From Veillonella caviae (GTDB lineage: Bacteria; Bacillota; Negativicutes; Veillonellales; Veillonellaceae), in NCBI RefSeq assembly GCF_003992125.1, contig NZ_RQUY01000003.1, forward strand, positions 1 to 64,000: a stretch of 64,000 bases of DNA. Reading direction: 5' to 3'. The notes beneath the pieces are model-generated. The model saw nothing but the letters and a program-made list of their open reading frames with translations, was not told where the DNA came from and did not search any database. A program made the translations under genes and the position numbers. Below, in pieces: positions 8,490 through 17,698 of this stretch; positions within the stretch are counted from its first letter, which is position 1, and every line of letters begins with the position of its first letter.

Positions 8490-9527
8490 ATGAAGTCCAT
8501 TTTACCGTCTTTTGGAAGAGATGTCAGTATTGATATAGGTACATCGATGACTCGTGTTATGGGCGGCACTCGAGAGTCGATGATGAGTGAGCCATCTATT
8601 GTGGCTACAGATACAAAATTAGAAAAGATCGTTGCTGTTGGGGATGATGCGGCCCGTATTGTGCGTCGTATGCCTGATATGTGGCGGTCTTTGTCGCCCT
8701 TACAAGATGGGTTTATCGTTGATTATCGAGTTATGCACACTATGCTTAATTATTTTTTGCATAAAGTTTCGAATGCATTGCGTAGATCTCGCGTGTTAGT
8801 AGGTGTTCCTTGTGGTATGACTGATGTAGCACAACGGGCTATGATGGATGCTGTGATTCAGGCGGGGGCGAGAGAAGTATTTCTTATTGAAAGACCTGTA
8901 GCAGCAGCTATCGGATGTGGTCTACCCATTTTTGCTCCCCGAGGATCTATGGTTATTGATATGGGTGCTGGCACGGTAGATATGGGTATTATATCTTTAG
9001 GTGGTATTGTACATAGCAAAACAATACGATTTGGTGGTACTGATATCGACAAAGCATTGATGCAATATATTAATGAATGCTTTGGACTTCTTGTATCTGA
9101 GCAGACTGTAGAAGATATTAAACATACTGTAGGTACAACGGTTTTACCTGTAGAGGAGCAAGAGTTTTCTTTCACTGGCCGCGATATGACTAGCGGTATT
9201 GTTCGTCGTTCTGTGATTCATCAATCCGAAGTATATCAAGTGATTAGTACCGCCATAGAGGGGTTTCTTGATGCGGTGAATCAAATGATTCGTAATACAG
9301 AACCTGAATTGGTGGCTGATATTATGCAGCACGGTATTGTATTAACTGGTGGCAGTGCACGCTTGGTGGGGATGGCTGAGCGAATTAGTAGTGAAATTGG
9401 CGTTCCTGTAACCATGGCTGATGAACCAGAATTGATGGTAGTGAAAGGTTTATATGGCAGCGCAAAACACATTGTTGAGTTATCTCGATTTATTGTAAAT
9501 ACAAAGGATAGAAAGGGTAGAGCATGA
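8490..9527 (+). CDS. mreB: MreB-family actin homologue, divergent at nucleotide-site residues
   Basis: Bacterial actin that in rods forms membrane filaments steering peptidoglycan synthesis. Start ATG 8490 is chosen for AAGGAG at 8475-8480; the longer opening from 8448 lacks a site. The 345-residue chain keeps the MreB outline: DIGTSMTR (phosphate 1, residue 15 on), LIERP (131-136), DMGAGTVD (phosphate 2, 157-164), VISLGG-like ISLGGI, and GIVLTGGSA (adenosine). Against the textbook sequences I remember, IEEP has become IERP, so Arg135 replaces the presumed catalytic Glu (E131 in Thermotoga MreB), and GGGTTE has become GAGTVD. It may therefore be ATPase-impaired. It overlaps mreC by 4 bases. 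Confidence 0.9.
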   Translation: MKSILPSFGRDVSIDIGTSMTRVMGGTRESMMSEPSIVATDTKLEKIVAVGDDAARIVRRMPDMWRSLSPLQDGFIVDYRVMHTMLNYFLHKVSNALRRSRVLVGVPCGMTDVAQRAMMDAVIQAGAREVFLIERPVAAAIGCGLPIFAPRGSMVIDMGAGTVDMGIISLGGIVHSKTIRFGGTDIDKALMQYINECFGLLVSEQTVEDIKHTVGTTVLPVEEQEFSFTGRDMTSGIVRRSVIHQSEVYQVISTAIEGFLDAVNQMIRNTEPELVADIMQHGIVLTGGSARLVGMAERISSEIGVPVTMADEPELMVVKGLYGSAKHIVELSRFIVNTKDRKGRA

Positions 9528-10441
9528 TTCATTCAGACCGTAAATTGATTGTTTTTGTGGCCGTTAGTTGTATGATTCTCGCTCTTTTAGGATTTGCATG
9601 GAAGCAAAGAACAAGTATTCCTTTCGTTACAGTGACTTTAGAAGAGCTTACAACACCATTTGTTTATGGTTCGGCTCGTGTGCTCAATAATATAACTACT
9701 GGAATCGGTGTTATTGATACAGCGGTTATAGGGGCTTTTACAGATAGTGAAAAAGATAACACCATAGCTACATTGGAACAGAAATTAGCCAATCAAGATG
9801 AAGTGGTGGCAGAAAACATTCGGTTTCGCCAATTATTAAATTATAAGGAATCCCATCCGGAATTTACTATGACTGTAGCAGGGGTTATAACAAAAGATTA
9901 TGGTACCTGGACAAATACTTTTACTATCGATAGAGGTGAAGTGGATGGTATTGAGCCTAATATGGCAGTTGTGGTGCCTAGCGGTGTAGTTGGATTCATT
10001 ACTGATGTATATCCTCATTCAGCACGGGTACAAACCTTTCTTGATCCTCGCAGTGCTATAGGCGTTATTATACAACGTCCAGAATCTAGATTAGCTGGTG
10101 TTGTAAAAGGTGATGGCAATAGACCTAATGAGCCTATTATGGTAAATATTGCTCGTGATGGTGATGTATTGGTGGGAGATAAACTCATTACTTCTGGTTA
10201 TGGTGGTATTTATCCAAAAGGTCTATTGGTAGGAAATGTGACAAATATTGAAAATGACAAAGAGGGTTTTGTAAAAAATGCGACTATAAAACCAACCGTT
10301 GATTTTCATCGATTAGAAGAAGTATTTATTATTACTAGTTCTACTGTACAAAGTCCAGAAAAAGCACCATTAGAACCTAGATTAGTGCCGCAAACGCAGC
10401 GAGATCAAGTGCAAGGTGTGAAAGGGGCTGTAGCGCCATGA
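9524..10441 (+). CDS. mreC: Rod-shape protein MreC
   Basis: Bitopic membrane protein that links MreB filaments to extracytoplasmic PBP2 and activates it. The 305 residues show a single N-terminal TM segment (about 8-26), a predicted coiled coil around 85-110 (LEQKLANQDEVVAENIRF), then the beta-rich MreC domain with the recognisable ITKDYGTWTNTFTIDRG and TSGYGGIYPKGLLVG segments. The C-terminal tail is polar and basic. ATG overlaps the mreB stop, so translation is coupled; mreD starts 4 bases before its own end. Length is in the family's normal range. Confidence 0.95.
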   Translation: MIHSDRKLIVFVAVSCMILALLGFAWKQRTSIPFVTVTLEELTTPFVYGSARVLNNITTGIGVIDTAVIGAFTDSEKDNTIATLEQKLANQDEVVAENIRFRQLLNYKESHPEFTMTVAGVITKDYGTWTNTFTIDRGEVDGIEPNMAVVVPSGVVGFITDVYPHSARVQTFLDPRSAIGVIIQRPESRLAGVVKGDGNRPNEPIMVNIARDGDVLVGDKLITSGYGGIYPKGLLVGNVTNIENDKEGFVKNATIKPTVDFHRLEEVFIITSSTVQSPEKAPLEPRLVPQTQRDQVQGVKGAVAP

Positions 10442-10929
10442 GACGAGTAACCATCTTTTTCATGTGTTGTTTACTATTCTCTATACAAGCTCAAGTATTA
10501 CCTGCTTTATTCCATACCAATTGGCTGCCAAATGCAATTCTCACTACCATTGTAACTATTACCTTATTTAAAGGTCATCAGACTGGACTTATCAGTGCTG
10601 TTATTGGTGGTGGCATACAGGATATTTTAATATCTAATTTTTTTGGACTGCACATCTTTCCTTATGTATTGATTATTTATGCGTTGTCTATAGTGCAACA
10701 TCGTATGTATGAGGAACGGTGGTATTGGACCTGTATATTGGTGGCCATTGCAACTGTTCTAGATGGTTTGATTCGTATTGTTATGATTTCGGCTAGTGGA
10801 GGAGACATATCTTTCTTTGCATATTTATGGTACATGGTATTGCCAACCGTGTTTTGGAATGCCTTCATAGGTGCTGTTATCCATAATATTATGAAATATA
10901 CACAAGAGCGAGAGGATTATATTTGGTAA
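10438..10929 (+). CDS. mreD: Rod-shape protein MreD
   Basis: A 163-residue integral membrane protein with about five hydrophobic segments, matching MreD in length and position. MreD has few conserved residues, so the call rests on size, topology and its place between mreC (4-base overlap) and PBP2 (24-base gap). It is part of the elongation complex at the cytoplasmic membrane. Confidence 0.9.
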   Translation: MRRVTIFFMCCLLFSIQAQVLPALFHTNWLPNAILTTIVTITLFKGHQTGLISAVIGGGIQDILISNFFGLHIFPYVLIIYALSIVQHRMYEERWYWTCILVAIATVLDGLIRIVMISASGGDISFFAYLWYMVLPTVFWNAFIGAVIHNIMKYTQEREDYIW

Positions 10930-10953
10930 TCCATTGATGATGGGAGTTATAAC

Positions 10954-12858
10954 GTGCTTGAAAGTTTATATAAGCGAAAAAAAACGAGTCGCTTTGATGT
11001 GCTCTTTTATATAGTAACGGGGATTTTCATCATTCTTGGTCTTCGTTTATTTGCCATGCAAGTGTTAGAAGGCGGTTATTATCAATCTAAAGCAGAAGGT
11101 AATCGTCTTCGTATGGTACCGATGACTGCTGCTCGTGGTATTATGTATGACCGAAACGGACAAATTTTGGTAGGCTCAAGACCAGCATATACGATTTCTA
11201 TTATGCCTACTGGTAAGCCTTTAGATGAACAGGAATTGGACAAGTTAGCAGAGCTTATCCATAAAAAGCCAGAAGAAATTCAAAAAAAAGTGAATGATCA
11301 TAAACATGGCTATGAACCTATTAGAATTGCTACGGATATTTCCATGGATGTGGTCACAAATGTGGAAGAACATCGACATGAGTTGCCTGGTGTATCTATT
11401 GATGTAGAGCCACTTAGATTTTATCCTTATGAAACGATGGCTTCCCAGTTATTTGGCTATGTTGGGGAAGTTAGCGAAGAAGAATTAGATGAAATTAAAG
11501 ATAAAGATCCTAGCTCGCCCATTAACAGTGGTACAATTTTAGGCCGTGCAGGACTAGAAAAATTATACGATGCGGTGTTGCGTGGCACTGATGGGGGAAA
11601 ACAGTTAGAAGTAGATGCTACAGGTCGGCCTGTAGCAGAGGTGGATCGCAAGAATACTATTCCAGGTTCTAATATTCATTTAACCATTGATGTGAGTATT
11701 CAAAAAGCCGCTGAAGAAGCAGTAGACAAACAATTAAATCAGTTACAGGCTCAAGGCACACCGGCTACAGGCGCTGCCGTAGTAGCATTGGACCCTAATA
11801 CAGGGGCCGTATTGGCCATGGTTAGTGCACCTGAATTTAATCCAAATTGGTTTGCTCGTGGCATTACAACGAAGCAATGGGAACAATTAAATAATGACAA
11901 GGCGCACCCTTTTGAAAATAAGGTAATTGCCGGCGAATACCCACCAGGTTCACCTTTTAAAATCGTTACTGGTGCAGCCGCATTAGATTTAAAAAAAGTT
12001 ACACCAGATGAGATGATTTTCGATAGTGGGAAACATTGGCTCATCGATAAGCGCAATGCAGAAGGAGAAGCATTAGGGTGGCTTAATTTCAATCGTGCTT
12101 TGGCTAAATCAGATAATGTATATTTTTATGAACTAGGCAATCGATTAGGCATTGAAAATATCGATACTTATGCACGGTATTTTGGATTAGGTGAAAAAAC
12201 TGGTATTAACCTTGTAGGAGAGGCAGCGGGCAATGTAGCAAGCCCTGAATATAAGAAAAAGGTATTTGATCAAGAGTGGTACTTAGGGGAAACTTTTGAT
12301 GCTGCTATTGGGCAATCATTCCATTTGGTAACGCCATTGCAAATGGCGGTTCTCCTTAGCCAGGTCGCTAATGGTGGTATTCGTTATGAACCATATGTAG
12401 TGAGTCGCGTGGATCATGCAGACGGGACACCAGCTGAAATTTTTGGACCTAAAAAGTTAGGTGTATTGCCAATTCCCAAAAATGTGATGGATCTTATTCG
12501 TGAAGGTTTACGAGATGTTACTAGTGAGGGTGGTACAGCTGGCGAAGTGTTTAAAGGATTTCCTATAGCTGTTGCAGGTAAAACAGGGACTGCTGAAAAT
12601 GCACATGGCCGAGATCACGGCTGGTTTGTTGCCTATGCTCCATATGATAATCCACGCATTGTGGTAGTAGCCATTGTAGAGCAAGGTGGTTTTGGTGCTG
12701 GTTCAGCAGGTCCTATTGTTCGAGATATATTAGCAGCTTATTTTAATGTGCCACAGCGAGATGTATCTAAACAAGATAATACAACTAATACATCGAAAAC
12801 TGGACAAGGTGGATTTGCCCGTTTACAAAGCAATGATACTACACCTACTAGACGATAA
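10954..12858 (+). CDS. mrdA: Penicillin-binding protein 2 (elongation transpeptidase)
   Basis: Class B PBP that cross-links peptidoglycan during side-wall growth, working with RodA. 634 residues: one N-terminal TM (about 18-36), the PBP dimerisation domain with RGIMYDRNG, and the transpeptidase domain with all three catalytic motifs: SPFK (active Ser near 333), SDN (near 389) and KTGT (near 543). Start is GTG 10954, preceded by GGGAG at 10942-10946. The tail after residue 600 is Thr/Asn-rich and probably disordered. Catalytic motifs are intact, unlike the MreB upstream. Confidence 0.96.
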   Translation: MLESLYKRKKTSRFDVLFYIVTGIFIILGLRLFAMQVLEGGYYQSKAEGNRLRMVPMTAARGIMYDRNGQILVGSRPAYTISIMPTGKPLDEQELDKLAELIHKKPEEIQKKVNDHKHGYEPIRIATDISMDVVTNVEEHRHELPGVSIDVEPLRFYPYETMASQLFGYVGEVSEEELDEIKDKDPSSPINSGTILGRAGLEKLYDAVLRGTDGGKQLEVDATGRPVAEVDRKNTIPGSNIHLTIDVSIQKAAEEAVDKQLNQLQAQGTPATGAAVVALDPNTGAVLAMVSAPEFNPNWFARGITTKQWEQLNNDKAHPFENKVIAGEYPPGSPFKIVTGAAALDLKKVTPDEMIFDSGKHWLIDKRNAEGEALGWLNFNRALAKSDNVYFYELGNRLGIENIDTYARYFGLGEKTGINLVGEAAGNVASPEYKKKVFDQEWYLGETFDAAIGQSFHLVTPLQMAVLLSQVANGGIRYEPYVVSRVDHADGTPAEIFGPKKLGVLPIPKNVMDLIREGLRDVTSEGGTAGEVFKGFPIAVAGKTGTAENAHGRDHGWFVAYAPYDNPRIVVVAIVEQGGFGAGSAGPIVRDILAAYFNVPQRDVSKQDNTTNTSKTGQGGFARLQSNDTTPTRR

Positions 12859-12889
12859 ATACATATAATTTTGGAAGGAATGGAATAAT

Positions 12890-13798
12890 ATGGGGGATAT
12901 AATTGGTCTTGTCTCTGGAAAAGGAGGCGTAGGCAAAACAACAATCACTGCATGCCTAGGGGGTGTGCTTAGTGAACAAGGTTACCGAGTACTTCTCTGT
13001 GATGGTGATTTTGGCCTTCGTGATTTAGATTTAGTGCTAGGGAAAGAAGACGAAGTCCTTTTTGATGCATTGGATGCCATGGCTGATAAAGACTTAACAG
13101 AGGAAGCTATCGTAGAAGTACGTGAATATCTACATCTTTTACCTGCTAATCAACAGATAAGATGGGAAGAGATGGGGCGAAAAAAATACCGTAAATTTGT
13201 CAAACAGTTGGCAGAACGCTATGATTATGTTCTTGTTGATTCACCAGCAGGTATAGGTCGTGGTTTAGAGTCTATTATGGAGTTAGTAGAACGGGTGTTA
13301 ATTATTACCCAGCCATTATGGGTATCCTTGCGGAATGCAGCACGAACTATTCAATTCTGTCGAGATTATGGACATCGAGACTATGCTGTGGTGTTTAATT
13401 CCCTGCATCCTGCAGCGGCTGATTTGAATCTCTATGATATGCTCGATGCATTAGGTGCTGAATATGTAGGTGCTATCTTGCCTTATGAAACCTCTATTGT
13501 AGAAAGCACACAACAAGGTACGCTTATAAATGCTATGTCCAAACAATATAAAGAACTTTTACAACCTGTGGTAGACTATATTACGACTGGTGATGCATGG
13601 GATGAGCAAGATGTGCTAGAACGCTATACAGAGTTAACAACACCTACATCAAAGGAAATTCCTGTTATGTCTACGTTAGCACAGCCTAAAACAACTATAG
13701 CAGATGATACAGCACTTACCTTTACAAATCGCTGGTCTACACAACAACGAGTTATAGATGGGAAGCAAAGTATGTGGCGCCGTAAACGGATGAAGTAG
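12890..13798 (+). CDS. minD: MinD-like P-loop ATPase without adjacent MinC or MinE
   Basis: Deviant Walker A ATPase of the MinD/ParA group. Visible motifs: GKGGVGKTT (residues 10-18), DGDFGLRDLDLVLG (Walker A' region, about 40-53) and DSPAGIGRGLE (Walker B, near 117). MinD forms membrane dimers that recruit MinC to stop FtsZ assembly at wrong sites. The 302 residues exceed the usual 265-270; the extra is a Thr/polar linker and a basic C-terminus ending in SMWRRKRMK rather than the usual amphipathic membrane helix. RBS GGAAGGA at 12873-12879. It sits between PBP2 and rodA, where many Clostridia have minC-minD-minE, but only 31 bases separate it from mrdA and 7 from rodA. Confidence 0.88.
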   Translation: MGDIIGLVSGKGGVGKTTITACLGGVLSEQGYRVLLCDGDFGLRDLDLVLGKEDEVLFDALDAMADKDLTEEAIVEVREYLHLLPANQQIRWEEMGRKKYRKFVKQLAERYDYVLVDSPAGIGRGLESIMELVERVLIITQPLWVSLRNAARTIQFCRDYGHRDYAVVFNSLHPAAADLNLYDMLDALGAEYVGAILPYETSIVESTQQGTLINAMSKQYKELLQPVVDYITTGDAWDEQDVLERYTELTTPTSKEIPVMSTLAQPKTTIADDTALTFTNRWSTQQRVIDGKQSMWRRKRMK

Positions 13799-13805
13799 GT
13801 GTTCT

Positions 13806-14909
13806 ATGGAATTACGAAATTGGCGTCGTTGGGATTGGACTATTATTCTTAGTACACTTTTGTTAGTGTTTTTTGGTATCGTTGCGATAGGTAGTGCAAC
13901 TCATATTAACCAAACTGGATTTCACTTTTCCACATTGGTGGTAAAGCAATTAATCTTCTTTGTTCTTAATGTACTGGTTGTAATAGGTTTACAATTTTTT
14001 GATTATCATAAATTAAAAAATTGGGCAAACGGTATTTACATTATTACAATCTTAATGCTCTTAGCCGTTATTTTTGTTGGTACATCGGCATTGGGGGCAC
14101 AGCGTTGGATTCAATTGGGCCCTATAACGATACAGCCATCAGAATTTTCGAAACTATTGATGATTATTTGTATGGCTAAAATGTTATCCTCACGGTATGA
14201 GCAATTGAATAGCTTCAAGTCTTTATTTATACCTGCTATATATGTAGGCTTTCCTATTCTACTTGTATTTATGCAACCGGATTTGGGGACGTCCTTGGTA
14301 TACATTGCTATATTTATTGGCATGGTGTTTGTATCTGGTATTCACATGCGCTTAGTTCGAATTATGGGGACTGTAGGGACTTTATTGATGCCTTTTGCAT
14401 GGTTTATTTTGAAAGATTACCAAAAACAGCGGATTCTTGTATTTATCAATCCTGATATTGATCCCTTTGGTTCTGGTTATCATATTATTCAGTCTAAAAT
14501 CGCTATTGGCTCTGGCACAATATTGGGGAAAGGTTTATTTAATGGAACACAGAGTCAATTAAATTTCTTGCCAGAAAATCATACAGACTTTATCTTTTCT
14601 GTTATCGGTGAAGAGCTAGGATTTATTGGTTGTAGTATCGTTTTGATGCTTTTGTTTTTACTTATTTATCGCAGTATATCGGTGGCTTATACTTGTAATG
14701 ATAAATTTGGTATGCTCCTCGCTGTGGGCATTGGCAGTATGCTTGCCTTTGAGGTGCTTGTCAACGTTGGCATGACCATGGGGATTATGCCTGTTACAGG
14801 AATTCCATTGCCCTTTATTAGTTATGGTGTTAGTGCATTGACAACGAACATGATTAGCATCGGTATTCTACTAAATATATCTAATCAACGTACAAAATAT
14901 ATGTTTTAA
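13806..14909 (+). CDS. rodA: RodA, SEDS peptidoglycan polymerase
   Basis: Lipid II polymerase of the elongation machine, partner of PBP2. 367 residues with about ten hydrophobic segments. SEDS marks visible are RWIQLGPITIQPSEFSK, MQPDLGTS, NHTDFIFSVIGEELGF and GIPLPFISYG. RodA rather than FtsW is chosen from its place next to mrdA and mreBCD. It begins 7 bases after the MinD-like gene and closes the shape cluster. Confidence 0.94.
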   Translation: MELRNWRRWDWTIILSTLLLVFFGIVAIGSATHINQTGFHFSTLVVKQLIFFVLNVLVVIGLQFFDYHKLKNWANGIYIITILMLLAVIFVGTSALGAQRWIQLGPITIQPSEFSKLLMIICMAKMLSSRYEQLNSFKSLFIPAIYVGFPILLVFMQPDLGTSLVYIAIFIGMVFVSGIHMRLVRIMGTVGTLLMPFAWFILKDYQKQRILVFINPDIDPFGSGYHIIQSKIAIGSGTILGKGLFNGTQSQLNFLPENHTDFIFSVIGEELGFIGCSIVLMLLFLLIYRSISVAYTCNDKFGMLLAVGIGSMLAFEVLVNVGMTMGIMPVTGIPLPFISYGVSALTTNMISIGILLNISNQRTKYMF

Positions 14910-14918
14910 TGATTTTGT

Positions 14919-14988
14919 TAGTGAAAGTATCGTGTATTACCCTGTTATGGTGAACTATGATTAGGGGAATATAGTGGTACTTTCACTA
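14919..14988 (+). repeat. Inverted repeat between rodA and the radical SAM gene
   Basis: Perfect 11-bp arms (14919-14929 with 14978-14988) enclose 48 bases that can pair further (ACCCT near 14939 with AGGG near 14963). No clear T-run follows, so it may be a structured 5' leader of the 15033 gene or a weak terminator of the rodA operon. Confidence 0.45.
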
Positions 14989-15032
14989 TATATTTATAAA
15001 TGAAAGAAGTCTTTCTAAAGGACGGAGGCATT

Positions 15033-16916
15033 ATGATTCAATTGGACACAGCTTGGTTGCAACATGTGCAAAAACCGGCTCGTTATACAGGGGGCGAATG
15101 GAACAGTATCGTTAAAGAACACAATACTGTTGATGTGACCATGGCCCTTGGTTTTCCTGATGTATACGAAGTGGCGATGAGCCATTTAGGGATTAAAATT
15201 TTATATGGTTTAATGAACCGTCGCGATGATGTAGCAGCGGAACGAGTATTTGCGCCATGGCATGATATGGAAGAAGAAATGCGTAAACGCAATATTCCGC
15301 TGTTTTCTCTAGAAACTAAAACGCCTATTAAGGATTTTGATATTTTAGGATTTACCTTGCAATATGAAATGAGCTTTACCAATATTTTAAACATGCTCGA
15401 CTTAGCAGGTATTCCTATGTATGCAAAAGATAGAAATATGGATTTTCCTCTCCTTGTAGCTGGTGGACCCTGTGCTTTTAACGTAGAGCCTATTGCTGAT
15501 TTCTTTGATATCGTATCCCTCGGGGAGTCCGAAGAATGGGGCGATGAATTCGTAGATCTTTTTAAAGCAGAAAAAGCAAAAGGCTTCCCTGGTGGCAAAG
15601 AGGCATTCCTTCGTAAGGTAGCTCAAATTCCAGGCACTTATTGCCCTGCTTTATATGATGTAGCTTATACTGATACAGGTGATTTTAAATCCATTACACC
15701 ACGCTTTGATGATGTGCCAGCGACTATAGAAAAACGCATCGTAGAAGACGTAGAAAATGTATACTTTCCTACAAAACCAGTAGTTCCATTTCTTGATATC
15801 GTTCATGACCGTGCTGTATTGGAATTGTTTCGCGGTTGTACCAGAGGATGCCGTTTCTGCCAAGCAGGCATGCTATATCGACCTGTGCGAGAGCGAACTC
15901 CAGAGCGGTTACTACAAATTGCCAAGGAAACCATTGCTAATACAGGGTATAATGAAATCTCTTTAATGAGTTTAAGTTCTGCAGACTATTCTAAATTACC
16001 AGAATTAGTAGATTTGCTCATGGAAGAATTTAAAGATAAACAAGTTAGTGTTAGCTTGCCGTCCTTGCGTATCGATAGCTTTTCTATTGATATTGCTAAA
16101 AAGGTGCAACAAGTGCGTAAAAGCGGATTAACCTTTGCGCCAGAAGCCGGGTCACAACGGATGAGGGATGTAATTAATAAAGGCGTTAGTGAAGAAGATT
16201 TGTTAGCGGCTTGTACAAATGCATTTAAATCTGGTTGGAATACGGTGAAACTATATTTTATGATGGGTTTGCCTACCGAAACTGATGAGGATTTAGCTGG
16301 TATTGCCGATTTAGCATACAAAGTGCTTGATTTACATCGTGATATTACAGGTAAGAGAAATGGTTCTGTAACGGTAAGTGTATCATTCTTTGTGCCTAAA
16401 ACACACTCTCCTTACCAATGGTATGGACAACAAGATGTGGAAGAAATACATCGTAAACAACGATATTTAAAATCTCTCATCAATAACCGCAATATTTCTT
16501 ATCATTATCATGATGGTTATACTGGCTATATGGAAGCCGCTTTTGCTCGCGGGGATCGTCGTTTATCAGCAGTTCTTGTAGAAGCTTGGAAATTAGGCTG
16601 TAAATTTGATGGTTGGACAGAATATTTCAATTATGAAACATGGCTTACAGCTTTTGAAAATTGCGACTTAGATCCAGCTTATTTTGCACGTCGCACACGC
16701 GATTTTGATGAGCCGTTGCCGTGGGATCATTTGGACTCTACAGTGAGCAAAGCGTTCTTAAAACGAGAATGGGAACAAGCAGTAGAAGCTAATCTCACAG
16801 GAGATTGTCGCCGTGCACCATGTAAGGGATGTAATGTATGCCCAGAGTTAAATACGGCAATTGTTGATTATAAGGAGGGTGGCAGAGTTGAAAAAGTTAC
16901 GTTTGGCCTTAAATAA
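15033..16916 (+). CDS. TIGR03960-type radical SAM protein with B12-binding-like N-domain
   Basis: Large radical SAM protein of unknown reaction. 627 residues from ATG 15033, chosen because GGAGG at 15024-15028 lies before it. The N-terminal part (GFPDVYEVAMSHLGIKILY, about 38-56) resembles a cobalamin-binding fold; the central radical SAM motif is CTRGCRFC (cluster cysteines near 270-277). A C-terminal Cys cluster (CRRAPCKGCNVC) suggests another metal site. The next gene overlaps it and encodes its usual partner. The pair is normally found beside RNase G and L21-L27, as here, hinting at a role in RNA or ribosome modification, but that is inference. Confidence 0.85.
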   Translation: MIQLDTAWLQHVQKPARYTGGEWNSIVKEHNTVDVTMALGFPDVYEVAMSHLGIKILYGLMNRRDDVAAERVFAPWHDMEEEMRKRNIPLFSLETKTPIKDFDILGFTLQYEMSFTNILNMLDLAGIPMYAKDRNMDFPLLVAGGPCAFNVEPIADFFDIVSLGESEEWGDEFVDLFKAEKAKGFPGGKEAFLRKVAQIPGTYCPALYDVAYTDTGDFKSITPRFDDVPATIEKRIVEDVENVYFPTKPVVPFLDIVHDRAVLELFRGCTRGCRFCQAGMLYRPVRERTPERLLQIAKETIANTGYNEISLMSLSSADYSKLPELVDLLMEEFKDKQVSVSLPSLRIDSFSIDIAKKVQQVRKSGLTFAPEAGSQRMRDVINKGVSEEDLLAACTNAFKSGWNTVKLYFMMGLPTETDEDLAGIADLAYKVLDLHRDITGKRNGSVTVSVSFFVPKTHSPYQWYGQQDVEEIHRKQRYLKSLINNRNISYHYHDGYTGYMEAAFARGDRRLSAVLVEAWKLGCKFDGWTEYFNYETWLTAFENCDLDPAYFARRTRDFDEPLPWDHLDSTVSKAFLKREWEQAVEANLTGDCRRAPCKGCNVCPELNTAIVDYKEGGRVEKVTFGLK

Positions 16917-17580
16917 AGGGGAAAAATTACGGTTCTTGTCACACCTTGATTATGCACAAGCGGTAGAACGTATGATTCGCCGCGCTGATATTCGCATGGC
17001 CTATTCTGAAGGATTTAATCCACACATGAAAATCAGTTTTTCATCTGCTCTAGCCTTAGGTGTTACGGCAGCTGCAGAATATATTGATATGGATGTATTA
17101 GAAGAAGATTCTTTAGAATCCATTATGGAACGACTAAATCGCGTAGCACCACCTGGATTAGAGGTATTAGATGGTAAAGAAATGCCTGACAAAGTAAAGA
17201 AAATGATGGCTATTTGTAATTATGCTATCTATGAAGTAACTGGGCCTACGACCGCTGATGTAGAATGGTCGGAATTGTTGAAAACTTTTAACGAAGCTTC
17301 GGAAATTTCTTATGAAAAGATAACACCTAAGAAAACTCGTATTATCGATGTTAAAGAATTTGTGAAAGAGTCGATTACTGCTCATGTAGATGATGGCAAA
17401 GTAACATTGGTGATGGGCATTGGTATTTACCCACAAGGTACTATTAAGCCTAGTGAAGTGTGGAATCTAGGTAAAGATTCCTATAATTGGCCCATCACTA
17501 GCGATTATGAAATTCACCGCCGCGCTATTATGGTTGAAAATGAAGAAGGTCGTTTTACACCATTAGAGATTAATTACTAA
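16888..17580 (+). CDS. TIGR03936/DUF2344 radical SAM-associated protein
   Basis: A 230-residue partner protein to the preceding radical SAM enzyme; the function is unknown. Typical features are the start LRLALNKGEKLRFLSHLDYAQAVERMIRRA-like region (broken here only to note its basic, RNA-binding look) and SEGFNPHMKISFSSALALG near 40. I use the TTG at 16888 because AAGGAGGG (16872-16879) sits 8 bases before it; this makes a 29-base overlap with the upstream gene and tight translational coupling. In some bacteria the two are fused, which supports a joint function. Confidence 0.83.
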   Translation: MKKLRLALNKGEKLRFLSHLDYAQAVERMIRRADIRMAYSEGFNPHMKISFSSALALGVTAAAEYIDMDVLEEDSLESIMERLNRVAPPGLEVLDGKEMPDKVKKMMAICNYAIYEVTGPTTADVEWSELLKTFNEASEISYEKITPKKTRIIDVKEFVKESITAHVDDGKVTLVMGIGIYPQGTIKPSEVWNLGKDSYNWPITSDYEIHRRAIMVENEEGRFTPLEINY

Positions 17581-17698
17581 TATTCACCTTTATCAATTAC
17601 TAGTATCCACGTAGTATATTGATAGTAGTGAAGTGAGCGATATAGATTGAAATAGATAGTAATATTATGTTTCTATGTACATGTTGAAAGGAGGGCCC

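Noticed and set aside
12890-13798. ParA/Soj or FlhG instead of MinD
   Set aside because: The GLRDLDLVLG and PAGIGRGLE motifs and the site between PBP2 and RodA fit MinD better, though the C-terminus is unusual.
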